From contig NZ_BCRD01000007.1 in assembly GCF_001552415.1 (NCBI RefSeq), forward strand, positions 36,487 to 100,486: a stretch of DNA of 64,000 bases, given 5' to 3'. The DNA comes from Corynebacterium xerosis NBRC 16721 = ATCC 373 (GTDB lineage: Bacteria; Actinomycetota; Actinomycetes; Mycobacteriales; Mycobacteriaceae). Below the pieces are notes generated by a model that made no database searches, was not told the origin of the DNA, and saw only the letters and a list, made by a program, of their open reading frames with translations. Position numbers and translations under genes: made by a program. Shown here one piece after another: positions 35,415-45,661 of the stretch (position 1 is its first letter; every line of letters begins with the position of its first letter).

Positions 35415-36508
35415 CGGGCCGACTCCTCGGCGGCGGGGCGCCCGGCGGCGGCCAGCGCCGCATAGGCCTCGCGCAGCTGATCCTCGGACGGGCCCTCCAG
35501 ACGCGAGGTCTCCCCCGGTGCCGTGAGCACCACGAAGCGGATGGTGCCGCGGCGGTTCTTCTTGTCGCGGGTCATGCCGGAGAACAGCTCGTCGTACAAC
35601 CCGTCCGGGTACGTGGTGGGCAGGCCGATGGACTCCAGGATCGTGCGGTGGCGCTCGACCAGATCGGCGTCGATGAGCCCGGCGATGCGGGCCAGCTCCG
35701 CGACGTAGACCATGCCGACGGCGACGGCGTGGCCGTGGCGCCAACGGTAATCCTCGTGGCGTTCGACGGCGTGGCCGAAGGTGTGGCCGTAGTTGAGCGT
35801 CTCGCGCAGCCCGGCCTCCTTCAGGTCCTCCGACACCACGTGCGCCTTGACGCGGATGGCGCGCTCGATGAGCTCCGGCAGGGCGCCGTCGACGTCGAGG
35901 CACGCGGCCGGGTCCGACTCGTAGAGGTCGAGGATCGCGGTGTCGGAGATGAAACCGGCCTTGATGATTTCGGCGGAACCGGCGACGAGCTCCGCGTGCG
36001 GCAGGGTGCGCAGGAAGTCGAGGTCCACGAAGACGCCCGACGGCTCGTGGAACGCGCCGACCAGGTTCTTGCCCGCGGCGGTGTTGATGCCGGTCTTGCC
36101 GCCGACGGCCGCGTCGACCATGGCCAACAGCGTGGTGGGCACCTGGTAGACCTTGATGCCCCGCATCCACGCCGCCGCGACGTAGCCGCCGAGGTCGGTG
36201 GCCGCCCCGCCACCGACGGCGACCACCGCGTCGGCGCGGCCCACGCCGCGCTCGCCCAGGACGTCCCAGCAGCGTCCGGCGGACTCCAGCGTCTTGCCGT
36301 GCTCGGCGTCCTCGATCTCGAGGGTGAAGGCGTTGACGCCCTTGGCGGCCACCGCTTCGGCGATGCGGTTGGCGGCGCCGGCGACGCTGCCCTGGTGGAT
36401 CACGCAGACGTTGGCCGCCTGGCCCGCGGCCTCGGCGATCTCGGCGACGAGGCCGGTGCCGATGCGCACCTCATAGGGGGCGGGTCCGTTGACGGGGATG
36501 CTGGTCAC
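35411..36508 (-). CDS. aroB: 3-dehydroquinate synthase
   Basis: Second shikimate step, converting DAHP to 3-dehydroquinate with NAD and a divalent metal. The 365-residue product shows the NAD-binding [40 protein letters not shown], the metal-binding [19 protein letters not shown] and [18 protein letters not shown] 36508 opens [15 protein letters not shown] 119-base gap with 11-base-spaced repeats separates it from aroK. Downstream it overlaps aroQ. Confidence 0.97.
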   Translation of the reverse strand: MTSIPVNGPAPYEVRIGTGLVAEIAEAAGQAANVCVIHQGSVAGAANRIAEAVAAKGVNAFTLEIEDAEHGKTLESAGRCWDVLGERGVGRADAVVAVGGGAATDLGGYVAAAWMRGIKVYQVPTTLLAMVDAAVGGKTGINTAAGKNLVGAFHEPSGVFVDLDFLRTLPHAELVAGSAEIIKAGFISDTAILDLYESDPAACLDVDGALPELIERAIRVKAHVVSEDLKEAGLRETLNYGHTFGHAVERHEDYRWRHGHAVAVGMVYVAELARIAGLIDADLVERHRTILESIGLPTTYPDGLYDELFSGMTRDKKNRRGTIRFVVLTAPGETSRLEGPSEDQLREAYAALAAAGRPAAEESAR

Positions 36509-36580
36509 GGTTCGCGGGGTCCTTTCGGGGCGCGGGGTGGATGGTGGGGCCGAACCCGATCGAGCCTAGCCGGAACGGGG

Positions 36581-36609
36581 CCGGATCAGGGCCGGATCAG
36601 GTCCGGATC
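36581..36609. repeat. three CCGGATC copies spaced 11 bp (aroK-aroB gap)
   Basis: CCGGATC occurs at 36581, 36592 and 36603, one helical turn apart, in the non-coding gap between the aroK stop and the aroB start. The spacing puts all three on the same DNA face, which could suit cooperative protein binding, but simple tandem duplication is equally possible. Confidence 0.5.
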
Positions 36610-36627
36610 GGGAACGATCCGAATCGC

Positions 36628-37158
36628 TCAGTCCTGCTCGCAGTCGCCGTCGGCGGAATCGAGGTAGCCGAGGATCTCCGCGACGACGCGCTGCGGCGAC
36701 CGGGAGTCGGAGCGGGCCTTGAAGCTCGCGACCTCCTCGTAGAACGGGCGGCGGAACTCGTACAGGCGGCGGTAGTGCTCTGCCGGATCATCGGCGGCCA
36801 GGACCGGCCGACCGGACTCGCCGGCGGTGCGGCGGACGCCCTCTTCGATGCTGACCTCAAGGTAGACGACGTCGTGGTCGGCCAGGCGATCGCGGGTGGC
36901 CTGCGACAGCACGGCGCCGCCGCCCAGCGAGATGATCCCCGAGCGCTGCAGGGCCTCGGCGATGACCTCTTCCTCGATCTCTCGGAACTTCGGCTCGCCG
37001 AGGCGGGTGAACACGTTGCCGCAGGTGTCGCCCTCCCGCTCCTCGATCATGTGGTCGGTGTCGGTCAGCGGCGCATGCAGCGCGCGCGCCAGGCGACGCC
37101 CGATGGTGGACTTGCCGGCGCCGGGCGGACCGACCAGGACTACGCGGGGAGTTGCCAT
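36628..37158 (-). CDS. aroK: shikimate kinase
   Basis: Fifth shikimate step, phosphorylating shikimate. The 176-residue P-loop kinase has GPPGAGKSTIGRRLARAL (Walker A), DTDHMIEEREG (shikimate-binding Asp), FREIEEEVIAEAL, and the glycine-rich SLGGGAVLS loop, with the lid arginine in GRPVL. Start ATG 37158, 12 bases after aroC. AroK and AroC (two steps later) are adjacent, as in most actinobacteria. Confidence 0.97.
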   Translation of the reverse strand: MATPRVVLVGPPGAGKSTIGRRLARALHAPLTDTDHMIEEREGDTCGNVFTRLGEPKFREIEEEVIAEALQRSGIISLGGGAVLSQATRDRLADHDVVYLEVSIEEGVRRTAGESGRPVLAADDPAEHYRRLYEFRRPFYEEVASFKARSDSRSPQRVVAEILGYLDSADGDCEQD

Positions 37159-37170
37159 CGTCGACGCAAC

Positions 37171-38358
37171 CTACTCCCAGTCCAGACGGTCCGCGACCTG
37201 GGCGAGGTAGCCGTCGACGTTGCGGCGCAGCTCGGTGAGCGAGTCGCCGCCGAACTTCTCGGTGACGGCGCGCGCCAGGGTCAGGGCGACCATCGTCTCG
37301 GCGACGACGCCGCCGGCGGGCACGGCGCACACGTCGGAGCGCTGGTGGATGGCGGTCGCGGCGGCGCCGGACTCCATGTCCACGGTCTTCAGCGCGCGCG
37401 GCACGGTGGAAATCGGCTTCATGGCGGCGCGGACGACCAGCGGCTGGCCGTTGGTCATGCCGCCCTCCAAGCCGCCGGCGCGGTTGGTCAGGCGATCGAC
37501 GCCGCCGTCGACGCGGACCATCTCGTCGTGGGCCTGCGTGCCACGGCGGCGCGCCTCCTCGAAACCGTCGCCGATCTCGACGCCCTTGACGGACTGGATG
37601 CCCATCAGGGCCGACGCCAGCTGCGCGTCCAACCGCGCCTCGCCGGAGATGTGCGAGCCCAGGCCGACGGGCAGCCCGTGGACGACGACCTCGACGATGC
37701 CGCCGAGCGTGTCGCCCTGCTTCTTCGCGGCCTCGATCTCGGCGACCATCGATTCCTCGGCCTCCTTGGAGAAGGCGCGCACGGGCGAATCGTCGATGGC
37801 GTCCTGGTCGGCGAAGGTCGGCAGGTCGCCCTCGTAGGGCTGCGACGCACCGATGGAGATGACGTGGCTGACGATCTCGACGCCCAGCGCCTCGCGCAGG
37901 ATCGACCGCGCGACGGTGCCGGCGGCGACGCGCGCGGCGGTCTCGCGGGCCGAGGACCGCTCGAGGATGTTGCGGGCGTCCGTGTGCCCGTACTTCAGCA
38001 TGCCGTTGAAGTCGGCGTGGCCCGGGCGCGGGCGGGTCAGTGTGGCGCCGCGGGCGCCGTCGAGCTCGGCCGGGTCGACCGGGTCGGCGCTCATGACGGT
38101 GGTCCACTTGGGCCACTCGGTGTTGCCGATCATGATGGCCACCGGCGACCCCAGCGTGCGGCCGTGGCGCACGCCGCCGAGCAGCGTGACCTCGTCGGCC
38201 TCGAACTTCATGCGGGCGCCGCGGCCGTAGCCGAGGCGGCGGCGGGCGAGCTGCCGGGAGACGTCGTCCCGGGTGAGGGGGAAATCGGCGGGGACGCCCT
38301 CGATCATGGCGACGAGCGCCTGCCCGTGCGATTCTCCTGCGGTGGTCCATCGAAGCAT
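37171..38358 (-). CDS. aroC: chorismate synthase
   Basis: Final shikimate step, using reduced FMN to form chorismate from EPSP. The 395-residue product begins [20 protein letters not shown] (the GESHG signature), then [19 protein letters not shown], a long central FMN-binding part with [20 protein letters not shown], and [20 protein letters not shown]. Near the end is [15 protein letters not shown]. Start ATG 38358. It lies 30 bases after the prepilin peptidase gene and leads into aroK. Confidence 0.97.
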   Translation of the reverse strand: MLRWTTAGESHGQALVAMIEGVPADFPLTRDDVSRQLARRRLGYGRGARMKFEADEVTLLGGVRHGRTLGSPVAIMIGNTEWPKWTTVMSADPVDPAELDGARGATLTRPRPGHADFNGMLKYGHTDARNILERSSARETAARVAAGTVARSILREALGVEIVSHVISIGASQPYEGDLPTFADQDAIDDSPVRAFSKEAEESMVAEIEAAKKQGDTLGGIVEVVVHGLPVGLGSHISGEARLDAQLASALMGIQSVKGVEIGDGFEEARRRGTQAHDEMVRVDGGVDRLTNRAGGLEGGMTNGQPLVVRAAMKPISTVPRALKTVDMESGAAATAIHQRSDVCAVPAGGVVAETMVALTLARAVTEKFGGDSLTELRRNVDGYLAQVADRLDWE

Positions 38359-38388
38359 GCGGACATCATCTCATGTTCGTAACGCCCA

Positions 38389-38841
38389 TCACCCCATAGG
38401 TCCCCCGAGCATGACCCCCGCGCACGCGACCAGCATCGATGGCCCATGCGGAAGCCTCTTTTCCCGCACCAGCATCCCCGCGATGCCCGTCAGCAGACCC
38501 GCGATCACCATGGCAAGCAGCGTGCCCGGCACGCCCGCCGCGACGGCGGTGGCTCCCCCGAGCGCCAGCGCCAGTTTCACGTCCCCGCCGCCCATCGCGC
38601 CGTGCTTGACGACGCCCACCGCCCCATATGCGCCGGCCCACGTCGCGGCGCCGAGGGCGAAAGCGGTGGACGAGCCGTCGTAAAGCGAAAAAAGCCCCGC
38701 CACCGCGCCCGCCGGCAGGGTCAGATGGTCCGGGAGACGGCGCGACGTCAGGTCGTGCCACGCCAGCCACGCCGCCCAGGGCACGAAAGCGCACCAGAAC
38801 GGCCACCAGCCGATCACCCCGGACGAGAGCCCCCACCCCAT
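38389..38841 (-). CDS. A24-family prepilin peptidase, catalytic domain only
   Basis: A 150-residue membrane protein with about five hydrophobic segments and the two catalytic aspartates of GxGD proteases: the first in WHDLTSRRLPD, the second in the GGGDVKLALAL motif. It lacks the N-terminal cysteine-rich methylase domain of classical PilD, so it corresponds to the short TadV-like peptidases that process Flp-type pilins in Gram-positives. It sits within the aro cluster between aroE (10 bases upstream) and aroC, a location shared with C. glutamicum. No pilin or tad genes are in the window. A GCTTGACGACG copy is embedded in antisense at 38604. Confidence 0.88.
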   Translation of the reverse strand: MGWGLSSGVIGWWPFWCAFVPWAAWLAWHDLTSRRLPDHLTLPAGAVAGLFSLYDGSSTAFALGAATWAGAYGAVGVVKHGAMGGGDVKLALALGGATAVAAGVPGTLLAMVIAGLLTGIAGMLVREKRLPHGPSMLVACAGVMLGGPMG

Positions 38842-38851
38842 GGGCGGAAGA

Positions 38852-39676
38852 TTAACCCGGGAAGAGGGCCTCCCGCATGGCGGCCTCCGGGGCGGGCCTG
38901 CCGGTGAACTGCTCGAACTGGCCCAGCGCCTGATGGAGCAGCATGGTCAGCCCGCCGAGGGCGGCGTGGCCGTTGCGTTCGGCGGCCTGCACCAGCGGCG
39001 TGGGCCACGGGTCGTAGATGACGTCGAGGATGCGCGGCGCGCGGGCCAGAGGGCCGGCGTAGCCTTCCAGCGCCTCCGACGGCACGGTGGAGACCAGGAC
39101 ATCGGCGGCGCCGGCGACGTCGGCGAGATTCGGGGCCGTGAACGGCACCCACGTGAAGCCCACGCCGAGCTGGGCCGCCAGCGGCTCCAGGGCGTAGACG
39201 CGCTCCGACCGGGCGACCGCGGAAACGTGGCGCACGCCGGCCTTCGCCAGCGCCCACAACGCCGGTCGGGCCGTGCCGCCGGCCCCGACGAGCACCGCGC
39301 GGCCGTCGGGCAGCCGGTGGGCGCCGAGTTCGCGCAGGGCGCCCGTGACGCCGTCGCAATCGGTGTTGTCCGCGCGCCAGCCGTCGCCGACGCGCACCAG
39401 CGTGTTCGCCGACCCGATGGCCCGGGCGCGGTCGGTGGCCTCGTCGGCGAAATCCAGGGCCGCGAACTTGCCCGGCATGGTCACCGAGAAGCCGGCGTAG
39501 GAGGCGTCGGCGCCGCCGACGATGCCCGGCAGCTCCTCCGCCGCGCATCGGAAGCGCCCGTACTCCCAGTCCTCGAGGCCCAGCGCCGCGTAGCCCGCGT
39601 TGTGCAGGATCGGCGAGCGCGAATGCTCGACCGGATCGCCCAGGACCGCGGCGCGGTGCGCGATCGCCGGGGTCAT
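38852..39676 (-). CDS. aroE: shikimate dehydrogenase
   Basis: Reduces 3-dehydroshikimate to shikimate (fourth step) with NADPH. The 274-residue product has the substrate-binding GDPVEHSRSPILHNAGYAAL, VTMPGKF (catalytic Lys), NTDCDGVTGAL (catalytic Asp) and a nucleotide loop VLVGAGGTARPALWAL. The basic residues favouring NADP follow at ARSERV. Start ATG 39676 overlaps the mltG stop as ATGA. The pathway substrate range is typical; a quinate or YdiB-type role cannot be excluded from sequence alone. Confidence 0.94.
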   Translation of the reverse strand: MTPAIAHRAAVLGDPVEHSRSPILHNAGYAALGLEDWEYGRFRCAAEELPGIVGGADASYAGFSVTMPGKFAALDFADEATDRARAIGSANTLVRVGDGWRADNTDCDGVTGALRELGAHRLPDGRAVLVGAGGTARPALWALAKAGVRHVSAVARSERVYALEPLAAQLGVGFTWVPFTAPNLADVAGAADVLVSTVPSEALEGYAGPLARAPRILDVIYDPWPTPLVQAAERNGHAALGGLTMLLHQALGQFEQFTGRPAPEAAMREALFPG

Positions 39677-40869
39677 CGGTTGGAGTCGAGGACGCCGTTG
39701 GCGATGGACTCCTGGATCGCCACCTGGTGCTCCTCGAAGGTCGTGGTGAAGACCGTGCGGCCATCCTTGTCCACGGTGACGAAGTACAGCCACGGCCCCT
39801 CGGCGGGGTTCTCCATGGCGGTGATCGCCTCGATCGACGGCGACGCGATCGGGGTGTCCGGCAGACCGTCCTTGGCGTAGGTGTTCCACGCGGTGACGCG
39901 GGCGCGGTCCTCGTCCGTGGTGGCGATCTCCTGGTCCTCCAGGTCGTAGTTGACCGTGGAGTCGAACTGCATGCGCATCGGCTCCTCGAGACGGTTGAGG
40001 ATCACGCGGGCGACCTTGTCGAAGTCGCCGTCCGGCGCCTCCATCTGGATCAGCGAAGCTGCCGTGATCAGCTCGTACGGCGACAGGCCGACGCGCTGGG
40101 CGGAGGCCTCGAGGCCGGTTTCCTCGTACCGCGCCGCGGACTCGGACACCAGCGAGTAAATGATCTCGCCGGCCGACGCCTGCGGGTTGAACTGGTGGAC
40201 GCCTGGCGTGATCAGGCCCTCGAGGCGGCGCGGATCGTCGCCGCGGGAGCCGACCTCGTTCGCGGCCCACGCGGGCACGCCGAGGGCGGCCGGGTCCATG
40301 GTGCCCGCCGCCTGCTCGAGCTCGGCGGTGGAGACGCAGTCGCCCTCCCCCATGCACGAGGCTTCGGAGATGAGGGTGAAGATGCCCTTGCGGACGTCAT
40401 CCGACGCCACGATGTGGGTGTCCATCAGACGCGTGCCCGTCGGGATGTCTACGGTGCCGGCCTGGTTGGCCGAGTCCAGCAGCGCCTCGACGGCGGAGGC
40501 CGCCGACATCTTCTTCTCCAGGCGGTAGAAGCCCGGCTGCAGCTCACCGGAGCGGGAGTGGGAGTTCGCCGCGGACATGAAGGCGTCCTCGGTGGCGACG
40601 ATGCCCTGTTCGGTCAGTTCCGTCGACAGATCCGACAGGGACGAACCCTGCGCCACCTCGACGACCACGGTCTCGCCGTTGCCCTCGCCGGTGAAGTCGC
40701 CCGACACCCCGCCGCGCATCCACAGGAAGCCGACGCCGGCGAGGATGATCACGCTCAACAACACCGAGGTGACGTTGATCGCCATCGACGTCTGGCGGCG
40801 ACGGACACGTCCGCGGCGGCCTTTTCGGGGCTTCGCGGTCCTTGCGGCCGACTTGGGGCCAGTGCTCAT
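39673..40869 (-). CDS. mltG: endolytic murein transglycosylase MltG
   Basis: A membrane-anchored transglycosylase that cleaves nascent glycan and sets glycan length. The 398-residue product has a basic cytoplasmic head, a single transmembrane helix (about INVTSVLLSVIILAGVGFLW), then a LysM-like part and the YceG catalytic domain with the Glu in ASLIQMEAP and the conserved NRLEEPMRMQFDSTVNYDLE. I chose ATG 40869 with GGAGA upstream over ATG 40905. It leads into aroE and lies 95 bases after ruvX, with a basic/Lys-Arg-rich N-terminus (RKGRRGRVRRR). Confidence 0.92.
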   Translation of the reverse strand: MSTGPKSAARTAKPRKGRRGRVRRRQTSMAINVTSVLLSVIILAGVGFLWMRGGVSGDFTGEGNGETVVVEVAQGSSLSDLSTELTEQGIVATEDAFMSAANSHSRSGELQPGFYRLEKKMSAASAVEALLDSANQAGTVDIPTGTRLMDTHIVASDDVRKGIFTLISEASCMGEGDCVSTAELEQAAGTMDPAALGVPAWAANEVGSRGDDPRRLEGLITPGVHQFNPQASAGEIIYSLVSESAARYEETGLEASAQRVGLSPYELITAASLIQMEAPDGDFDKVARVILNRLEEPMRMQFDSTVNYDLEDQEIATTDEDRARVTAWNTYAKDGLPDTPIASPSIEAITAMENPAEGPWLYFVTVDKDGRTVFTTTFEEHQVAIQESIANGVLDSNR

Positions 40870-40964
40870 CTCGGTCTCCTCGGGGACGGGCACCCGACCG
40901 GACAAGGTGGTCGGGACAATCTTGTTGATTCTCCCCCATGTGACGCCCGATTGTCACATTTCAA

Positions 40965-41465
40965 TCACGGAGTGTCGCGCAGAGCGTCACGGCGCTGATC
41001 CAACCATGACTGCAGGATCTCCACCGCCGCCGCCTGATCGATGATGCGGCGGCCCCCCTTGACGTCGATTCCGGCCTGGTGAAGACGGGATTGGGCCAGC
41101 ACGGTGGTCATGCGTTCGTCGGCCATGCGAATGCGCACGCCCTCCCCCAAACGGCGCCGCAACCGGAAGGCGACGTCCCCTGCCTTGCGGGCCGACGTGC
41201 CCGGTTCACCGTCGAGCATGAGCGGCAGGCCGATGACGATCTCGACCACCTCCAGCTCCTCCGCGAGCTCCACCAGGCGGTCGATGTCGGCGCCGTCGGG
41301 GCCGCGGCGGCCGGTTGCCCGGGCGATGGTCTCCACCGGAGTGGCCAGCAGACCATCGGGATCGGACATGGCGACGCCCACGCGGACGTCGCCGACGTCG
41401 ATGCCCAGGCGCCGCCCGCGGCCGGGGTCGTCGGAACCGGGGCGGTCGAACCGGAGCGTGGCCAT
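40965..41465 (-). CDS. ruvX: RuvX/YqgF family Holliday junction resolvase-like nuclease
   Basis: An RNase H-fold nuclease, required for 16S rRNA 5'-end maturation in E. coli and described as a resolvase in mycobacteria. The 166-residue product shows [16 protein letters not shown] with the first catalytic Asp, the Glu in [17 protein letters not shown], and [13 protein letters not shown] plus a C-terminal Asp in [14 protein letters not shown]. All catalytic acids are in place. ATG 41465 stands three bases after the alaS stop; alaS-ruvX-mltG-aroE is a conserved actinobacterial run. Confidence 0.94.
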   Translation of the reverse strand: MATLRFDRPGSDDPGRGRRLGIDVGDVRVGVAMSDPDGLLATPVETIARATGRRGPDGADIDRLVELAEELEVVEIVIGLPLMLDGEPGTSARKAGDVAFRLRRRLGEGVRIRMADERMTTVLAQSRLHQAGIDVKGGRRIIDQAAAVEILQSWLDQRRDALRDTP

Positions 41466-41468
41466 GAA

Positions 41469-44138
41469 CTAGCCCAGCGAGTCCGCGATCGCGGCCAAGC
41501 CGGCGTCGATGCCCGCGGGCTCGGAGCCGGAGCCCTGCGCCAGCTGAGGCTTGCCGCCGCCGCGGCCGCCGATGCGCTCGCCCAGGAGCTTCACCAGGTC
41601 GCCGGCCTTGTGGCCGGCGTCGACGGCGGCGTCGGTGACGGCGACCGCGAAGGGCGCCTTCCCGTCGGCCTCGGCGGCCAGCGCGATGATCGCGGGACGG
41701 TCGGAGAGACGGCCGCGCAGGTCGTTCGCCAGCGAACGGATGTCCTTGGCCTGGGTGCCCGCGGGCAGCTGCAGGCCCAGGAAGGTCACGTCGCCGATGA
41801 CGCGCGCCTGGTCCAGGTGCGACTGGGCGTCGGCAAGCAGGCGGGCGGCCTTGAGGTCGGCGACCTGCTTCTCCGCTGCCTTCAGGCGCTCGGACAGCTG
41901 CGCGATGCGGTCCGGCAGCTGCGCCGACGGGGACTTGAACTCGGCGGCGAGGCGCTCGGCGAGCATGCGCTCGGTGGACAGGTACCGGAAGGAATCCATG
42001 CCGGAGTACGCCTCGATGCGGCGCACGCCGGAACCGATCGACGACTCGCCCAGCACGGCCACCGGGCCGATCTGGGAGGTGTGGTCGACGTGGGTGCCGC
42101 CGCACAACTCCATGGAGAACGGGCCGCCCATCTCGACGACGCGGACCCGGTCGCCGTAATTCTCGCTGAACAGGGCCATGGCGCCCATGGCGCGGGCCTC
42201 GTCGAGCGAGGTCTCGATGGTGTTGACGCGGTAGTCGGCGTCGGCGGCCTCGTTGGCGATGGCCTCGATGCGCGACACCTGCTCCGGGGTCAGCTGCTCG
42301 CCGTACTTGAAGTCGAAGCGCAGGTAGCCCGGCTTGTTCATCGAACCGGCCTGCGTGGCGGTGGAACCGAGGACCTCGCGCAGCGCGCCGTGGATGAGGT
42401 GCGTGGCCGAGTGGGCCTGCTCCGCCTTGTGGCGCCACGCCGGATCGACGGCGACCTCCGCCAGCTCGCCGACGGCCAGCTCGCCGCCGACGACGCGGCC
42501 CTTGTGCAGCCACAGCTTCTTGCCCACGCGCTGGACGTCGTCGACCTCCAGCACCGCGCCGGAGGCGGTGGTGATGCGGCCGTGATCGGCCATCTGGCCG
42601 CCGCCCTCGGCGTAGAGCGGGGAACGGTCGAGGATCAGCTCGACTTCGCCGCCCTCGGAGGCGCGCTCCAGGCGCGCGCCGTCGGCGACGAGACCGACGA
42701 CGGTGGCCTCGTCGACGAGCTTGTCGTAGCCGGTGAACTCGGTCGGGTGCTCGTCGATGAACTCGCGGTAGACGCCGAGGTCGCCGTGGGTGCGCTTCTT
42801 GGCGGCGTTGTCGGCCTTGGCGCGGGCGCGCTGCTGCGCCATTTCGCGGTCGAACTCGTCGCGGTCGACGACGAGGCCGGCCTCTGCGGCCATCTCCATG
42901 GTCAGGTCGATGGGGAAACCGTGGGTGTCGTGCAGGGCGAACGCATCGGCGCCGGCCAGCTGCGTCGACCCCTCCGACTTCGCCTTCGCGGCGACGCTTT
43001 CGAACAGGTGGGTGCCGGCCTCGAGGGTCTTCAGGAAGGCCTTCTCCTCGGTCAGCGTGACGCGCAGGATGCGGTCCCAGTTGTCGGTGATCTCCGGGTA
43101 CGACGGCGTCATGGTGTCGCGGACGGACTCCATCAGCGGCTGCAGCGTCTCGCCGGTCGCGCCCAGCAGCCGCGCCGAGCGGATGATGCGGCGCAGCAGG
43201 CGGCGCAGGATGTAGCCGCGGTCCGAGTTGGACGGGGTGACGCCGTCGAGCATGAGCATCAGACCGGTGCGGCAGTGGTCGGCGATGACGCGGAAACGGA
43301 CGTCGTCGACGTTGCCCGCCTCGCCGCCGGCGCCGTAGGTGGAGCCGGTGAGCTTTTCGGCGACGTCGATGACGGGGCGCAGCAGGTCGGTTTCGTAGAC
43401 GTTCTCGACGCCCTGCAGCAGGAACGCGACGCGCTCGATGCCCATGCCGGTGTCGATGTTCTTCTTCGGCAGCGGGCCGAGGATCTCGAAGGAGTCCTTG
43501 CCGGTGCCCTCGCCGCGCTCGTTCTGCATGAAGACGAGGTTCCAGATCTCGATGTACCGGTCCTCGTCGGCCTCCGGGCCGCCCTCGACGCCGTACTCGG
43601 GGCCGCGGTCGTAGAAGATCTCCGAGCACGGGCCGCACGGCCCGGGCACGCCCATCGACCAGTAGTTGTCGGCCATGCCGCGGCGCTGGATGCGCTCTTC
43701 CGGGACGCCGACGACGTCGCGCCAGATGTCGTGCGCCTCATCGTCGTCGAGGTAGACCGTGACCCACAGCAGCTCGGGATCGATGCCGTAACCGCCGTCC
43801 TCGACCGAGTTGGTCAGCAGCGCCCACGCGTGCTTGATGGCGCCTTCCTTGAAGTAGTCGCCGAACGAGAAGTTGCCGGCCATCTGGAAGAAGGTGTTGT
43901 GGCGGGTGGTGATGCCCACCTCCTCGATGTCGAGGGTGCGCACGCACTTCTGGATGGAGGTGGCGGTGGCGAACTCCGGGGTCTGGTGGCCCAGGAAGTA
44001 CGGCTTGAAGGGGACCATGCCCGCGTTGACGAACAGCAGGTTCGGGTCGTCGAGGACCAGCGAGGCGCTGGGGACCTCGGTGTGCCCCGCGTTCACGAAA
44101 TGGTCGATGAAACGCTTCCGGATCTCATGGGTCTGCAC
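41469..44138 (-). CDS. alaS: alanyl-tRNA synthetase
   Basis: Charges tRNA-Ala. The 889-residue product begins [23 protein letters not shown], with class II catalytic motifs around [35 protein letters not shown] and [11 protein letters not shown]. The editing domain has the zinc motif [16 protein letters not shown] and [15 protein letters not shown]. The C-terminal C-Ala domain ends with [15 protein letters not shown]. Length and all motifs are typical. It precedes ruvX by three bases; the upstream gap to rarA holds a possible -10 (TATGCT on the minus strand, 44202-44207). Confidence 0.98.
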   Translation of the reverse strand: MQTHEIRKRFIDHFVNAGHTEVPSASLVLDDPNLLFVNAGMVPFKPYFLGHQTPEFATATSIQKCVRTLDIEEVGITTRHNTFFQMAGNFSFGDYFKEGAIKHAWALLTNSVEDGGYGIDPELLWVTVYLDDDEAHDIWRDVVGVPEERIQRRGMADNYWSMGVPGPCGPCSEIFYDRGPEYGVEGGPEADEDRYIEIWNLVFMQNERGEGTGKDSFEILGPLPKKNIDTGMGIERVAFLLQGVENVYETDLLRPVIDVAEKLTGSTYGAGGEAGNVDDVRFRVIADHCRTGLMLMLDGVTPSNSDRGYILRRLLRRIIRSARLLGATGETLQPLMESVRDTMTPSYPEITDNWDRILRVTLTEEKAFLKTLEAGTHLFESVAAKAKSEGSTQLAGADAFALHDTHGFPIDLTMEMAAEAGLVVDRDEFDREMAQQRARAKADNAAKKRTHGDLGVYREFIDEHPTEFTGYDKLVDEATVVGLVADGARLERASEGGEVELILDRSPLYAEGGGQMADHGRITTASGAVLEVDDVQRVGKKLWLHKGRVVGGELAVGELAEVAVDPAWRHKAEQAHSATHLIHGALREVLGSTATQAGSMNKPGYLRFDFKYGEQLTPEQVSRIEAIANEAADADYRVNTIETSLDEARAMGAMALFSENYGDRVRVVEMGGPFSMELCGGTHVDHTSQIGPVAVLGESSIGSGVRRIEAYSGMDSFRYLSTERMLAERLAAEFKSPSAQLPDRIAQLSERLKAAEKQVADLKAARLLADAQSHLDQARVIGDVTFLGLQLPAGTQAKDIRSLANDLRGRLSDRPAIIALAAEADGKAPFAVAVTDAAVDAGHKAGDLVKLLGERIGGRGGGKPQLAQGSGSEPAGIDAGLAAIADSLG

Positions 44139-44221
44139 GGAGTCGGGTCCCTCTTTCGCGACGTTCGGTGATTGCCGCGCGATTGCGGCGATAGCCGTGC
44201 CAGCATACCCCCTTGCCCGGG

Positions 44222-45649
44222 CTACTTCGGTGTCGGGCCGCCGCGTTTGCCGCGGGCGATTCCCCGCACGATCCCGCGCAGGGTGGCCAGGTGCTCGCGC
44301 ATGGCGCGTTCCCGGCCGTGGGTGCCCGGACGGTAGTACTCGGCGTCGGCGAGCGGGTCCGGGGCGTACTGCTGCTTGACGACGCCCTTCGGGTCGTCGT
44401 GCGGGTACGCGTAGTCCACGGCGTTGCCCAGGGCCTTGGCGCCGCTGTAGTGGCCGTCGCGCAGGTGCGGCGGGACGGCGCCGTACTTTCCGGCGCGGAC
44501 GTCCTTGAGCGCGGCGTCGATGCCGGTGATGACGGAATTCGACTTCGGGGCGGTGGCCAGGTGGATGACCGCCTGCGCCAAGGGCAGGCGCCCCTCGGGC
44601 AGGCCGATGAGCTGCACGGCCTCGGCGGCGGCGACGGCGACCTGCAGCGACGAGGGGTCGGCCATGCCGATGTCCTCGCTGGCCAGGATGATGATGCGGC
44701 GGGCGATGAACCGCGGGTCCTCGCCGCCCTCGATCATCCGGGCCAGGTAATGCAGCGCCGCGTCGACGTCGGATCCGCGCACCGACTTGATGAATGCGCT
44801 GGTGACGTCGTAATGCTGATCGCCGTCGCGGTCGTAGCGGACCACCGCGCGATTGACGGAGGCCTGCACCGTCGCCTCGTCGAGCACGCCCCCGTCGGGC
44901 ACGGCCTCGGCGGCGGCCTCCAGGTACGTCAGCGAGCGGCGGGCGTCTCCCCCGGCCAACGCGACGAGCTGGTGCAGCGCGTCTTCGGCGATGGTCACCC
45001 TCCCGTTCAACCCGCGCTCGTCCGATGCCGCACGGCGGATGACTTCGGCGACGTCGTCGTCGGAAAGCGGCTCCAGCTGGAGCAGAAGGGACCGGCTCAG
45101 CAACGGGGAGACCACCGAGAAACTCGGGTTTTCCGTCGTCGCCGCCACCAGCAGCACGGTGCGGTTCTCCACCGCGCCGAGCAGGGCGTCCTGCTGGGTC
45201 TTGGAGAAGCGGTGGACCTCGTCGATGAAAAGCACCGTCTGCACGCCCTCGCGCACCAGGTGCTTGCGCGCCCGTTCGATGACGGCGCGCACTTCCTTCA
45301 CGCCGGCGTTGAGGGCCGACAGCGCCTCGAACCGGCGGCCCGTGGACGTGGAAATCAGGCTGGCCAGCGTGGTCTTGCCCGTGCCGGGCGGCCCGAACAG
45401 GATGACGGAGGTGTCTCCCCCGCCGTCGACGAGCCGGCGCAGCGGCGCGCCCTCGCCGAGCAAATGCTTCTGCCCGACGACCTCGTCGAGGGTGCGCGGC
45501 CGCATCTTCACCGCCAGCGGCGCATGCGAGCCCGGATGGAAGTAGGCCCCGGCGTCGGCTCCGTCGCCCGATGTGCCCGATGCACCCGATGTGCCCGACC
45601 CCGGCACTCCGGAGAAGGGGTCGTCGAAAAGCCCCGGTTCACCCGCCAT
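44222..45649 (-). CDS. rarA: replication-associated recombination protein A (RarA/MgsA)
   Basis: An AAA+ ATPase related to clamp-loader and RuvB proteins that acts at stalled forks. The 475-residue product begins with a low-complexity leader (about 1-35) including [11 protein letters not shown], coded by near-identical repeats at 45569-45600. The ATPase core follows: [19 protein letters not shown], Walker [17 protein letters not shown], Walker [21 protein letters not shown], sensor [19 protein letters not shown]. The C-terminal oligomerisation domain has [20 protein letters not shown]. It lies between a kinase-like gene and alaS. Confidence 0.94.
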   Translation of the reverse strand: MAGEPGLFDDPFSGVPGSGTSGASGTSGDGADAGAYFHPGSHAPLAVKMRPRTLDEVVGQKHLLGEGAPLRRLVDGGGDTSVILFGPPGTGKTTLASLISTSTGRRFEALSALNAGVKEVRAVIERARKHLVREGVQTVLFIDEVHRFSKTQQDALLGAVENRTVLLVAATTENPSFSVVSPLLSRSLLLQLEPLSDDDVAEVIRRAASDERGLNGRVTIAEDALHQLVALAGGDARRSLTYLEAAAEAVPDGGVLDEATVQASVNRAVVRYDRDGDQHYDVTSAFIKSVRGSDVDAALHYLARMIEGGEDPRFIARRIIILASEDIGMADPSSLQVAVAAAEAVQLIGLPEGRLPLAQAVIHLATAPKSNSVITGIDAALKDVRAGKYGAVPPHLRDGHYSGAKALGNAVDYAYPHDDPKGVVKQQYAPDPLADAEYYRPGTHGRERAMREHLATLRGIVRGIARGKRGGPTPK

Positions 45650-45661
45650 GTGGCGCCCCGC

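Noticed and set aside
45569..45600. Short GATGTGCCCGATGCACCCG-type repeats as a regulatory minisatellite
   Set aside because: They lie inside rarA and simply encode the [11 protein letters not shown] linker; there is no sign of a role beyond coding.
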